From assembly GCA_002343775.1 (NCBI GenBank), contig DDSH01000014.1, forward strand, positions 16,523 to 80,522: a DNA stretch of 64,000 nucleotides. The letters are read 5' to 3'. This document shows positions 15,689-22,723 of this stretch, piece by piece. How positions within the stretch are numbered: position 1 is the first letter of the stretch; each line of letters opens with the position of its first letter. The notes beneath the pieces are model-generated. The model worked only from the letters and a program-made list of their open reading frames with translations, ran no database searches and was not told where the DNA came from. A program made the translations under genes and the position numbers. The stretch comes from Anaerolineales bacterium UBA2395 (GTDB taxonomy: Bacteria > Chloroflexota > Anaerolineae > Anaerolineales > Villigracilaceae).

Positions 15689-17283
15689 TTTTTAGGCTTC
15701 ACCTTACTCATCGCGTACTCAGCCAACGCTGTGATCGTCAAAGATGGATTCACACCGGGGTTGGCGGGCATGACCGAGCCATCGATCACATACAAGCCGG
15801 GGTAATTGTGTATCTCAAAATTCCCGTCAATTAAACCTTCGTCTGCATTTTTGCCGATCGGTGCGCCGCCGAGGATGTGCGCAGTGGTGGGCAGGTTGAG
15901 CAAATTTTCGCCAATGGAGCCGAGCGCAACGCCATTCGTGCGCCTGGCAAATTCCTTTGTCACTTCATGCGAGCCTTCCACCTGCGCATTGATGGTGTAG
16001 CCAGGTTCCTCCTCGGCAACCATGCCCGTGCGGAAGAGCGTGAAAATGCTTTTCCCAATTTTGAAGCGCATGCGATTATCAGCGTGTTGCATGACCAATA
16101 AAATCGTCACATTGTGTGCCCAGCCGGGTAGGAAAAGCGCCTTGCCAAAATCGATGGGATGAGTGAGTGCCCAGATCAAAAAGTTGAGCAGGCGGCGCGG
16201 GATGCTGAAATTCTTATCAATGAGCGGCGCAGCGAGAAAACGCATCAGCGACGACCCGTCTGGGTAGCGGACAGGTTCGATGCGTGTGATTTCGTCGTGG
16301 TTGTAGATGGAGGAAATCGCAACGCCTTCCGAGTAGTTGATGTCTGATTTGCGCGCCACGCTTCCGAGCAGACCTTCGGAGTTGGTCCTGACCATCGTCC
16401 CCAGTTTCGCGGATAGTTTTGGCAGCGACTTCTTCACGTCACGCAGGTTCAGCAGCAGTTTCATCGTCCCCATCACACCCGCTGAAAAGATGACGTTGTT
16501 GGCATAGGCGGTTTGGGTTTGCTTGATGAGTTTGGTCGAATCACGATAGGTCACTTCGTAGTTGGCGGTCAACTGCCCGTCGTCTACTGTCAACGGTTTT
16601 ACATCAGTCACCTCAACTTCAGCAACGACCTTCGCTCCGCGCTTCTCAGCAAAATACAAATAGTTCTTGGGCAACGTGTTCTTTGCGTTGTGCCTACATC
16701 CCACCATGCAGCCGCCGCAATGCTGACAACCCGCCCGGTCGGGACCTTCTCCGCCGAAGTAAGGGTCTGAAACGGTCACTCCCGCTTCCCCGAAGAATGA
16801 ACCGACATCCGTCGCGCGGAAGGTGTGACCCATGCCGCGTTCCTCCGCCATTTGTTTGAGCAGCAAATCCGCTTTCCAAAGTTTGGGGTTGCGGGCGACG
16901 CCGAGCATTTTCTTGGCGGTTTCGTAGTGTGGTTTGAGGAGTTGTCCCCATGGCAGAGGCGCGCTCCACGCCGGGGTGGCGAAGGTTTCGTCGGTGGGCA
17001 CTTCGAGCACGTTGGCATAGCCGAGGCTGCCGCCGCCTACGCCCGCACCGTGCAAGACCATCACGCCTTTGAGGATGCTGATCTGTAAGATGCCGTGTGC
17101 GCGGATGGGTGGCATCCAGACGTATTTCCAAAATTGCCAGTTGGATGTGGCGAAGTCTTTGTCTTCGAAACGTTTGCCTTTTTCGAGGACGAGAACTGAA
17201 TAGCCTTTTTCGGTCAATCGCATGGCAGAAACACTTCCCCCGAAACCGCTTCCGATAATCACATAGTCATAGACTTGAGTCAT
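15685..17283 (-). CDS. GMC-family FAD oxidoreductase (cholesterol-oxidase-like)
   Basis: A 532-residue flavoprotein. FAD is bound by VIIGSGFGGSVSAMRL at the N-terminus, and the C-terminal GMC motif is YVIDGSVMPANPGVNPS. The region near residue 180 has a dense cysteine motif, CQHCGGCMVGCRHNAKNTL, seen in the subgroup related to actinobacterial cholesterol oxidases. Such enzymes oxidise alcohols or sterol-like lipids. No signal peptide is seen, so it is probably cytosolic or membrane-attached. GGAGGG lies before the ATG and a TATAAT at 17312-17317. Substrate unknown. Confidence 0.88.
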   Translation of the reverse strand: MTQVYDYVIIGSGFGGSVSAMRLTEKGYSVLVLEKGKRFEDKDFATSNWQFWKYVWMPPIRAHGILQISILKGVMVLHGAGVGGGSLGYANVLEVPTDETFATPAWSAPLPWGQLLKPHYETAKKMLGVARNPKLWKADLLLKQMAEERGMGHTFRATDVGSFFGEAGVTVSDPYFGGEGPDRAGCQHCGGCMVGCRHNAKNTLPKNYLYFAEKRGAKVVAEVEVTDVKPLTVDDGQLTANYEVTYRDSTKLIKQTQTAYANNVIFSAGVMGTMKLLLNLRDVKKSLPKLSAKLGTMVRTNSEGLLGSVARKSDINYSEGVAISSIYNHDEITRIEPVRYPDGSSLMRFLAAPLIDKNFSIPRRLLNFLIWALTHPIDFGKALFLPGWAHNVTILLVMQHADNRMRFKIGKSIFTLFRTGMVAEEEPGYTINAQVEGSHEVTKEFARRTNGVALGSIGENLLNLPTTAHILGGAPIGKNADEGLIDGNFEIHNYPGLYVIDGSVMPANPGVNPSLTITALAEYAMSKVKPKN

Positions 17284-17311
17284 CCTGTGCCCTCCGCGTT
17301 GGATTGGCGCG

Positions 17312-17317
17312 ATTATA
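17312..17317 (-). promoter_or_regulatory. -10 box of the GMC oxidoreductase gene
   Basis: A perfect minus-strand TATAAT, 28 nt upstream of the ATG, followed by a leader with a GGAGGG ribosome site. Confidence 0.5.
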
Positions 17318-17471
17318 GCATTACCGGTTGTATTAAACCGAATGTGACAAAGTTAAGTAAACAGGTCTTAATTATCACAAAGAAGCCGTGATTTTTTCCA
17401 CTACTTTTTTAATCCCCGATTTGATATAGTGAACATATAAACACCCAGTTGAGTTCGATAAAGGAGTCAAA

Positions 17472-17744
17472 ATGAAAACACTACTCGAAAAAGGTTTCCT
17501 TGCTGGAATTGGTCTGCTCTCGATGACCCGCGAAAAGGCTCAACAGATCATTGAGGACCTTAGCCATGAGGGTGAGGTTCAGAAAAGCGAGATCAAAACG
17601 TGGGTTGACCAGCTTGCCGACCGTGGCGAGGAAGAACAGCAGGCTCTGCGCAAACTGATCCGTGATGAGATGAAAAAGGTCATGGACGATATGGGCTTGG
17701 CGACCAAGGAAGACATCCAAAAGTTAATGGAAAAACAAGGCTAA
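17472..17744 (+). CDS. Phasin-like coiled-coil protein
   Basis: A 90-residue, mostly helical protein. An N-terminal hydrophobic stretch (LEKGFLAGIGLLSMTREKAQ) is followed by an amphipathic helix and a C-terminal tail rich in Lys and Glu. This is the shape of polyhydroxyalkanoate granule-associated (phasin-like) proteins and of small partners of AarF kinases. AAAGGAG is upstream of the ATG. The aarF-like gene begins 14 nt after its stop, so the two are co-transcribed. It could bind lipid or membrane surface; a role in polymer storage is unproven because no synthase is visible. Confidence 0.75.
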   Translation: MKTLLEKGFLAGIGLLSMTREKAQQIIEDLSHEGEVQKSEIKTWVDQLADRGEEEQQALRKLIRDEMKKVMDDMGLATKEDIQKLMEKQG

Positions 17745-17758
17745 GCAAACAGATCTCG

Positions 17759-19432
17759 ATGTTCGCGCCTACCCGTTCCATCCGCCATCTGCAACGTTAT
17801 AGCGAGATCGTTGCCATTTTTGCCCGGCATGGGTTTGGATTTCTGTTTCTCCGCTCTGATTCCAAACCCCGTCGTTGGTTTCGGGCATCGTGGCGGGCGC
17901 CTCAAAAAATTGCGCCGCCCCCAGAAGACGCTCTTGCGGTACATTTTCGAACGGCGTTGGAGGAGCTGGGTCCCACGTTCATCAAGTTTGGACAGATCCT
18001 TTCCACCCGGGCAGATTTGCTGCCGCCTTCGTTCATTGCGGAACTGGGCAAACTGGTGGATTCGGTCTCTCCCGAGCCGTGGGAGTTGATCCGCACGCTT
18101 CTGACTCGTGAACTGGAGAAACCGCTGGATACGCTGTTCGCCTCCATCAACCCGCAGCCGATGGCGTCTGCCTCTTTGTCACAAGTCCATGCCGGGGTGC
18201 TGCCCGATGGGCGTGAAGTGGTCATCAAGGTGCAACGCCCGAACATCGCATCTGTCATCGATACCGACCTTGAGATCATGGCGTCGCTTGCCGCGAGCGC
18301 TCAAACCACCGCTTTGGGAAGTGTCTATGACTTCATGGGCATCGCCGATGATTTTAGTTTTACCCTGCGCAATGAGCTGGATTACCAACGCGAAGGTCGC
18401 AATGCTGACCGCCTGCGGGAGAGTTTTACCGGTCAGGAAAAATTGCTGTATATCCCCAAAGTGTATTGGGAGTTAAGCACCCAGCGCGTGCTGGTCATGG
18501 AGCGTATTCACGGCATCAAGATCAGCGACATTCCTGCTCTGGATGCGGCGGGATATGACCGTCATAAAGTGGCGTTGAACAGCGCGAGTGCGACGGTCAA
18601 GCAGGTGTTGGAAGACGGCTTCTTCCATGCCGACCCTCATGCGGGCAACTATCTCATCATGCCGGGAGAAGCGATCGGGCTGGTGGACTTTGGAAAAGTC
18701 GGGTACTTACGTGACAAAGACCGGATGGATCTGATCCGGCTTTATATCGTTGCGATTGAAATGGACGTGGACGGGTTGATCGATCAACTGGTGCGGATCG
18801 GCGCTGTGCGGGAAGATGCAGACCGAAACCGGCTCGCATCGGACCTGAGCCGCTTCTTGAACAAATATAATGGCGTGCCCATCAAATACATCCGCGCCCG
18901 TGAATTGATCGATGAGATCACGACCATCACGTTCCGCCATCGTTTGCGATTACCGTCAACCTGGTGGCTGGTGGGGCAGACCATCGTCATGTTGGAAGGC
19001 ATTGGCTTGCAACTGGACCCGGACTTTGATGTCTTCAAAGCGGCGGAGCCTCATGTCCAAACCTTGATGAAGAATCTCCTTCTGCCAAATGGCAGTTGGG
19101 TGCGGTCTGTTCTGATGGATGCCACCAATTGGGGTGAAATGCTTCATCGCTTGCCGAGGGTGGGAAACCGGATGCTGGAGCGATTGGAGCGCAACGAACC
19201 CTTACGCATGGAGATCAAAGATACCGACCATATCCTGACCCGCCTCGACCGACTGGTGACGCGGCTTTCGCTCAGTTTGCTGGTGGCTGCTTTTGTGGTG
19301 GGACTGCCGTTGTTGATTCCGCTTACTACTCCAGATAGTTTGCCGCGATGGCTGTTATTAGTGGGGATGATTCCAATAGTTGGCGCTGGAATCTGGCTTG
19401 GTTTCTCGTTGTTGAATACCCCAAGAAAATAA
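17759..19432 (+). CDS. ABC1/AarF/UbiB family atypical kinase
   Basis: A 557-residue membrane-anchored atypical kinase. Family marks are KFGQILSTR, the Ala-rich loop SASLSQVHAG, the nucleotide Lys in VVIKVQRP, the catalytic-loop ADPHAGNYLI and the metal Asp in LVDFGKVG. Two hydrophobic helices close the protein (about 500-550). UbiB/AarF proteins act on lipid or quinone metabolism, and known members are ATPases more than protein kinases. The gene follows the phasin-like gene by 14 nt with only a weak ribosome site, so coupling is likely. A bidirectional terminator follows. Confidence 0.92.
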   Translation: MFAPTRSIRHLQRYSEIVAIFARHGFGFLFLRSDSKPRRWFRASWRAPQKIAPPPEDALAVHFRTALEELGPTFIKFGQILSTRADLLPPSFIAELGKLVDSVSPEPWELIRTLLTRELEKPLDTLFASINPQPMASASLSQVHAGVLPDGREVVIKVQRPNIASVIDTDLEIMASLAASAQTTALGSVYDFMGIADDFSFTLRNELDYQREGRNADRLRESFTGQEKLLYIPKVYWELSTQRVLVMERIHGIKISDIPALDAAGYDRHKVALNSASATVKQVLEDGFFHADPHAGNYLIMPGEAIGLVDFGKVGYLRDKDRMDLIRLYIVAIEMDVDGLIDQLVRIGAVREDADRNRLASDLSRFLNKYNGVPIKYIRARELIDEITTITFRHRLRLPSTWWLVGQTIVMLEGIGLQLDPDFDVFKAAEPHVQTLMKNLLLPNGSWVRSVLMDATNWGEMLHRLPRVGNRMLERLERNEPLRMEIKDTDHILTRLDRLVTRLSLSLLVAAFVVGLPLLIPLTTPDSLPRWLLLVGMIPIVGAGIWLGFSLLNTPRK

Positions 19433-19469
19433 GTAACTTAAGTTTTATACTCGCCCATCCGTGTAAATG

Positions 19470-19500
19470 AACAACTCCCCGTCAACATCGGGGAGTTGTT
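19470..19500. terminator. Hairpin between convergent aarF-like and DUF5667 genes
   Basis: Twelve-base perfect arms (AACAACTCCCCG and its complement) around a 7-nt loop, between the stops of two convergent genes. The A/T-rich arm ends can serve both strands. Confidence 0.75.
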
Positions 19501-19507
19501 GAATTTG

Positions 19508-20380
19508 TTATGGCTGGTTGCCATTGCCTTGGTTGGGATTTCCTCCGCCAGGGTCGCTGCCTGAGTTGCCAGGTCTGCCAGGGCTCTCGTTGGGTCCGCT
19601 CGGGGCTTCGGTAGGCTGGTTGAACTGGGTACCAGTTTCAGTCTGAGTCGGAAGCGTGAACTCATCGCTCTGACCGTTCATATTCTGGTTCTGGATCATG
19701 TTTTGATTCATGTCGCCGAGCAGCAATCCGTCTTCGACCTGTTGCAGATGGGTGCGTAGCATCTCACGAGTGCGCAGGAGGGTGGGTTGGGCATCTTCAG
19801 GAGCGTCGATCAGCAATTGCTGCATCAGATGGTCTTGTTCTCGCAGGCGGTCGCGGATCTGCAGCATGGTTTGGTCACAAGTGGCATCCTCGGTGTTTGT
19901 GCAGAGTTGAAGCGCCTGTTGAATATGCTGCTGCAGCAAAATGGGAGTCTCCTCCGGGATCGGCTCGCCATCCGCCACCAACTGCGCCATCTCCACGATG
20001 CGGGTTTGCGCCATCGTCATCAGATAGTCAACCTTGTCCTGCGGGTTGTTCTGGAATTGCAGGCGGGTCTCTTCGCTCCACATCTTCACGGCGTAGAGCG
20101 GTTCATTGGGCAGGTCGTCCTGCGCGGCGCGGACGGTTGCGCCTCCGCCGAACAACAGTCCGGCGATCACAAGGGTGGATATGATCAGGTTCATCGCAAA
20201 ATTTTCCTTTCTGAATGTGAACATCCATTTTTTATGACGATGAACTTCGCTTGCAGATACTGCCCGACTGAGAAATTGTGCCCGTCTCTGAGTCGCGATC
20301 CGTGGGTCGCGTGCGGGAATATCTTTAAGCGCTTCCAAATTCTTTTTCAGCAGGGTTTCCAACTCGTTTTGATTCTTCAT
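19508..20380 (-). CDS. DUF5667 membrane protein, partner of ECF sigma factor
   Basis: A 290-residue protein. Residues 1-60 are cytosolic and helical, one membrane helix spans about 62-84 (NLIISTLVIAGLLFGGGATV), and the outer part carries the DUF5667 signature PNEPLYAVKMWSEETRLQF, then helices. The last 80 residues are an Asn/Gln/Pro/Gly-rich tail. The gene overlaps the sigma factor gene by 56 nt in another frame. The layout of a cytosolic end, one helix and an outer domain fits a membrane regulator of that sigma factor, but it has no classic anti-sigma zinc motif. A second such pair lies at 40-41.5 kb. Confidence 0.82.
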   Translation of the reverse strand: MKNQNELETLLKKNLEALKDIPARDPRIATQRRAQFLSRAVSASEVHRHKKWMFTFRKENFAMNLIISTLVIAGLLFGGGATVRAAQDDLPNEPLYAVKMWSEETRLQFQNNPQDKVDYLMTMAQTRIVEMAQLVADGEPIPEETPILLQQHIQQALQLCTNTEDATCDQTMLQIRDRLREQDHLMQQLLIDAPEDAQPTLLRTREMLRTHLQQVEDGLLLGDMNQNMIQNQNMNGQSDEFTLPTQTETGTQFNQPTEAPSGPNESPGRPGNSGSDPGGGNPNQGNGNQP

Positions 20381-20921
20381 GGTCGACTCTTTCTTCCAAA
20401 AAACGTTGCAAACTTTTCAAAGCCCGATGATGAATGGATTTCACCGCGCCAATGGGTTTATTCAAGGCGTGGGCGATCTCTTCATTATTCCAACCTTCCA
20501 GGTATTTCAACGCGATCACCTGTTGCTGGTCTGGGGTCAGTTTTTTTATTGCTTTGCGTAACTGCGTCTGACGAATATGCTTCGCCGCATCCTCTTCAGG
20601 GTGGTCACCACTCGCCAGCATTTCATCCAGTTCAACATCGCCTTTTTGCTTGCGGTATGAATCCACGACCCAGTTATGGGCAATGCGATACAGATACGCC
20701 TGCAAATGGTCACGCGGACCTTTACGCTTTTGCAACGCGTCCAGAAAGCGTGCGAACGCTTCTGCTACACAATCTTCTGCCAGGTTTGAATCACCGAGCA
20801 AACGCGCGGCATATCGGTACATACCGGGGCTGTATGTGTCGTAGATTTCCGTAAGCGCCTTTGTCTCCAACCGAGACGCGCGTTGCAGCAGGTCTTGTTC
20901 TTCTGGCACAGTGTTTCTCAC
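20325..20921 (-). CDS. ECF-type RNA polymerase sigma factor
   Basis: A 198-residue sigma factor. Region 2 is IYDTYSPGMYRYAARLLGD with NLAEDCVAEAFARFLDAL, and region 4 is IKKLTPDQQQVIALKYLEGW then EEIAHALNKPIGAVKSIHHR, a helix-turn-helix that reads the -35 element. The assigned start is GTG at 20921; a second GTG four codons later is also possible. The 3' end overlaps the DUF5667 gene by 56 nt. Divergent from the gamma-glutamyltransferase gene. Confidence 0.92.
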   Translation of the reverse strand: MRNTVPEEQDLLQRASRLETKALTEIYDTYSPGMYRYAARLLGDSNLAEDCVAEAFARFLDALQKRKGPRDHLQAYLYRIAHNWVVDSYRKQKGDVELDEMLASGDHPEEDAAKHIRQTQLRKAIKKLTPDQQQVIALKYLEGWNNEEIAHALNKPIGAVKSIHHRALKSLQRFLEERVDHEESKRVGNPAEKEFGSA

Positions 20922-21007
20922 TTAATATGACGTGGAAAATGAAGTTTGGATACTCCCTGCCATGGTAGCAAACCAATGTAAAGGTGGCTTAAAGGTTGGA
21001 TATCGTT

Positions 21008-21036
21008 TTGGAAACGATGTGTGTTTTTGTTACAAT
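21008..21036 (+). promoter_or_regulatory. Promoter of the gamma-glutamyltransferase gene
   Basis: TTGGAA (21008-21013), a 17-nt spacer and TACAAT (21031-21036). The -10 ends 6 nt before the ATG at 21043, so the message should be leaderless. Confidence 0.7.
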
Positions 21037-21042
21037 CCAATC

Positions 21043-22668
21043 ATGACCCCAGTTAATTTCACCTCCCGTCGTTCGCCTGTTTACTCCCGCCGTGGAATTG
21101 TCGCCACTTCGCAGCCGTTGGCAACTGCCGCGGGCATTGAAGTCCTTTCGAAGGGTGGCAATGCCGCCGATGCTGCTGTGGCTGCCGCCGCCGCGTTGAA
21201 TGTCACCGAGCCAACCTCCACGGGGATTGGCGGGGATATGTTCGCTTTGTATTTTGACGCGCAGACCAAGCAAGTCACCGCCCTGAATGGATCGGGGCGC
21301 GCTCCTTCCGCGCTGACGCTTGAACGGCTAAAGCGTGAGGGACTCCTCGCCGATAGTTTGCCGTTCTATCATCCGCATACGGTGACTGTCCCTGGGGCGT
21401 GTGCGGGTTGGTGTGATTTGATCGAGAAACACGGCTCGCTGTCGATGAGCGACATCCTTGCGCCTGCCATTCGACTCGCGGACGAAGGTTTTCCTGTCGC
21501 ACCGCTCACGGCTCACTTCTGGGCACGCGGCGCGGACAGGCAATTGAAGTCCGCGCTGAATGGGCATGAGTTGACCATCGACGGGCGTGCGCCGAAGGCG
21601 GGTGAAATCTTCAGCAATAAAGGTCTGGCAAAAACATTCAAACTCGTGGCGGAGCAGGGCGCTATCGGCTTTTACCAAGGCTTGGTTGCAGAATCAATTG
21701 TCGCCGTAATTAAAGAGGCGGGCGGATGCCTATCCGCTGAAGACCTTGCGTCGCATGTATCCACGTGGGAGAGTCCAATTTCTGTCGATTATCGTGGACT
21801 GCGCGTGTATGAATGTCCGCCCAATGGACAGGGCATCACGGCGTTGATCGCGTTGAACATCCTCGAAGGCTTTGACCTGGCTTCACTGGATTTGCTCTCG
21901 CCGGAGAAAATGCACGTGATGATCGAAGCCATACGCCTCGCGTTTGCCGATGCGAAGTGGTATGTGAGTGACCCGGCGTTTGCGAAGATCCCGATGAAGG
22001 AATTGCTCTCGAAAGAATACGCGAGCGAGCGCCGCAAGTTGATCGACCTGAAACGCGCAACGGTTGATCCGCAGCGCGGCTCGCCGGTGAATTCGTCGGG
22101 CACGGTTTATTTGAGCGTGGTGGATGGGATGGGCAATGCGTGTTCGTTCATCAATAGCAATTACATGGGCTTTGGCACGGGAATTGTGCCGAAGGGCTGG
22201 GGCTTCACCCTGCAAAACCGCGGACATAATTTCAGCCTCGACCCGAATCATCCGAATGTGCTTGCACCCGGCAAGCGCCCGTATCACACGATCATCCCTG
22301 CAATGGTCACTCGTGTTGCGGATAATTCTTTGTACGCTTCGTATGGCGTGATGGGCGGCTTCATGCAGCCGCAGGGACATGTGCAAGTGCTGTCCGCGTT
22401 GAAGGATGCGGGGCTTGATCCGCAGTCTGCGCTTGACTTGCCGCGCTTCTGCCTCGATGCGGATTCGGCAGGCGGTAAAGTTGATATTGAAGAAGGGATG
22501 CCGATTGAAACGGTGAACACCCTGCGCGAAATGGGACATCCATTGAACGAAGTCAGCGGGTATGAGCGCGCCGTCTTCGGCAGGGGGCAGGTGATTCTGC
22601 GAGATGAGTCGGGTGTGCTGTGTGGTGGGAGTGATCCGCGCGCAGATGGTTATGCGGGTTCGTTGTAG
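21043..22668 (+). CDS. ggt: Gamma-glutamyltransferase family protein
   Basis: A 541-residue Ntn-hydrolase that should cleave itself into large and small subunits. The nucleophile is Thr354 in SSGTVYLSVVDGMGNACSF. The large-subunit opening ATAAGIEVLSKGGNAADAAVA and the STGIGGDMFAL motif match the family. Members hydrolyse or transfer the gamma-glutamyl group of glutathione-like compounds. The ATG at 21043 is set by the leaderless promoter; the frame is open another 37 codons upstream but those residues are not family-like. No signal peptide is evident, so it may be cytosolic and act on another gamma-glutamyl or amide compound. Confidence 0.92.
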   Translation: MTPVNFTSRRSPVYSRRGIVATSQPLATAAGIEVLSKGGNAADAAVAAAAALNVTEPTSTGIGGDMFALYFDAQTKQVTALNGSGRAPSALTLERLKREGLLADSLPFYHPHTVTVPGACAGWCDLIEKHGSLSMSDILAPAIRLADEGFPVAPLTAHFWARGADRQLKSALNGHELTIDGRAPKAGEIFSNKGLAKTFKLVAEQGAIGFYQGLVAESIVAVIKEAGGCLSAEDLASHVSTWESPISVDYRGLRVYECPPNGQGITALIALNILEGFDLASLDLLSPEKMHVMIEAIRLAFADAKWYVSDPAFAKIPMKELLSKEYASERRKLIDLKRATVDPQRGSPVNSSGTVYLSVVDGMGNACSFINSNYMGFGTGIVPKGWGFTLQNRGHNFSLDPNHPNVLAPGKRPYHTIIPAMVTRVADNSLYASYGVMGGFMQPQGHVQVLSALKDAGLDPQSALDLPRFCLDADSAGGKVDIEEGMPIETVNTLREMGHPLNEVSGYERAVFGRGQVILRDESGVLCGGSDPRADGYAGSL

Positions 22669-22683
22669 GGTAGGTTTAATTAT

Positions 22684-22711
22684 GTAGGGGCGACTCGCGA
22701 GTCGCCCCTAC
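22684..22711. terminator. Perfect 28-base palindrome between convergent genes
   Basis: A perfect dyad of 14-base arms starting GTAGGGGCGACTCG, placed between the stop codons of ggt and the P-type ATPase. No T run follows, so it may be a REP-like repeat that also blocks read-through. Palindromes beginning GTAGGGGCGAC occur widely between genes in several phyla (general knowledge). Confidence 0.65.
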
Positions 22712-22723
22712 TGCAATCATTTT

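Noticed and set aside
22684..22711. Attachment site or recombination target
   Set aside because: The palindrome lies between convergent stops with no integrase or duplicated flank; a terminator or REP role is simpler.
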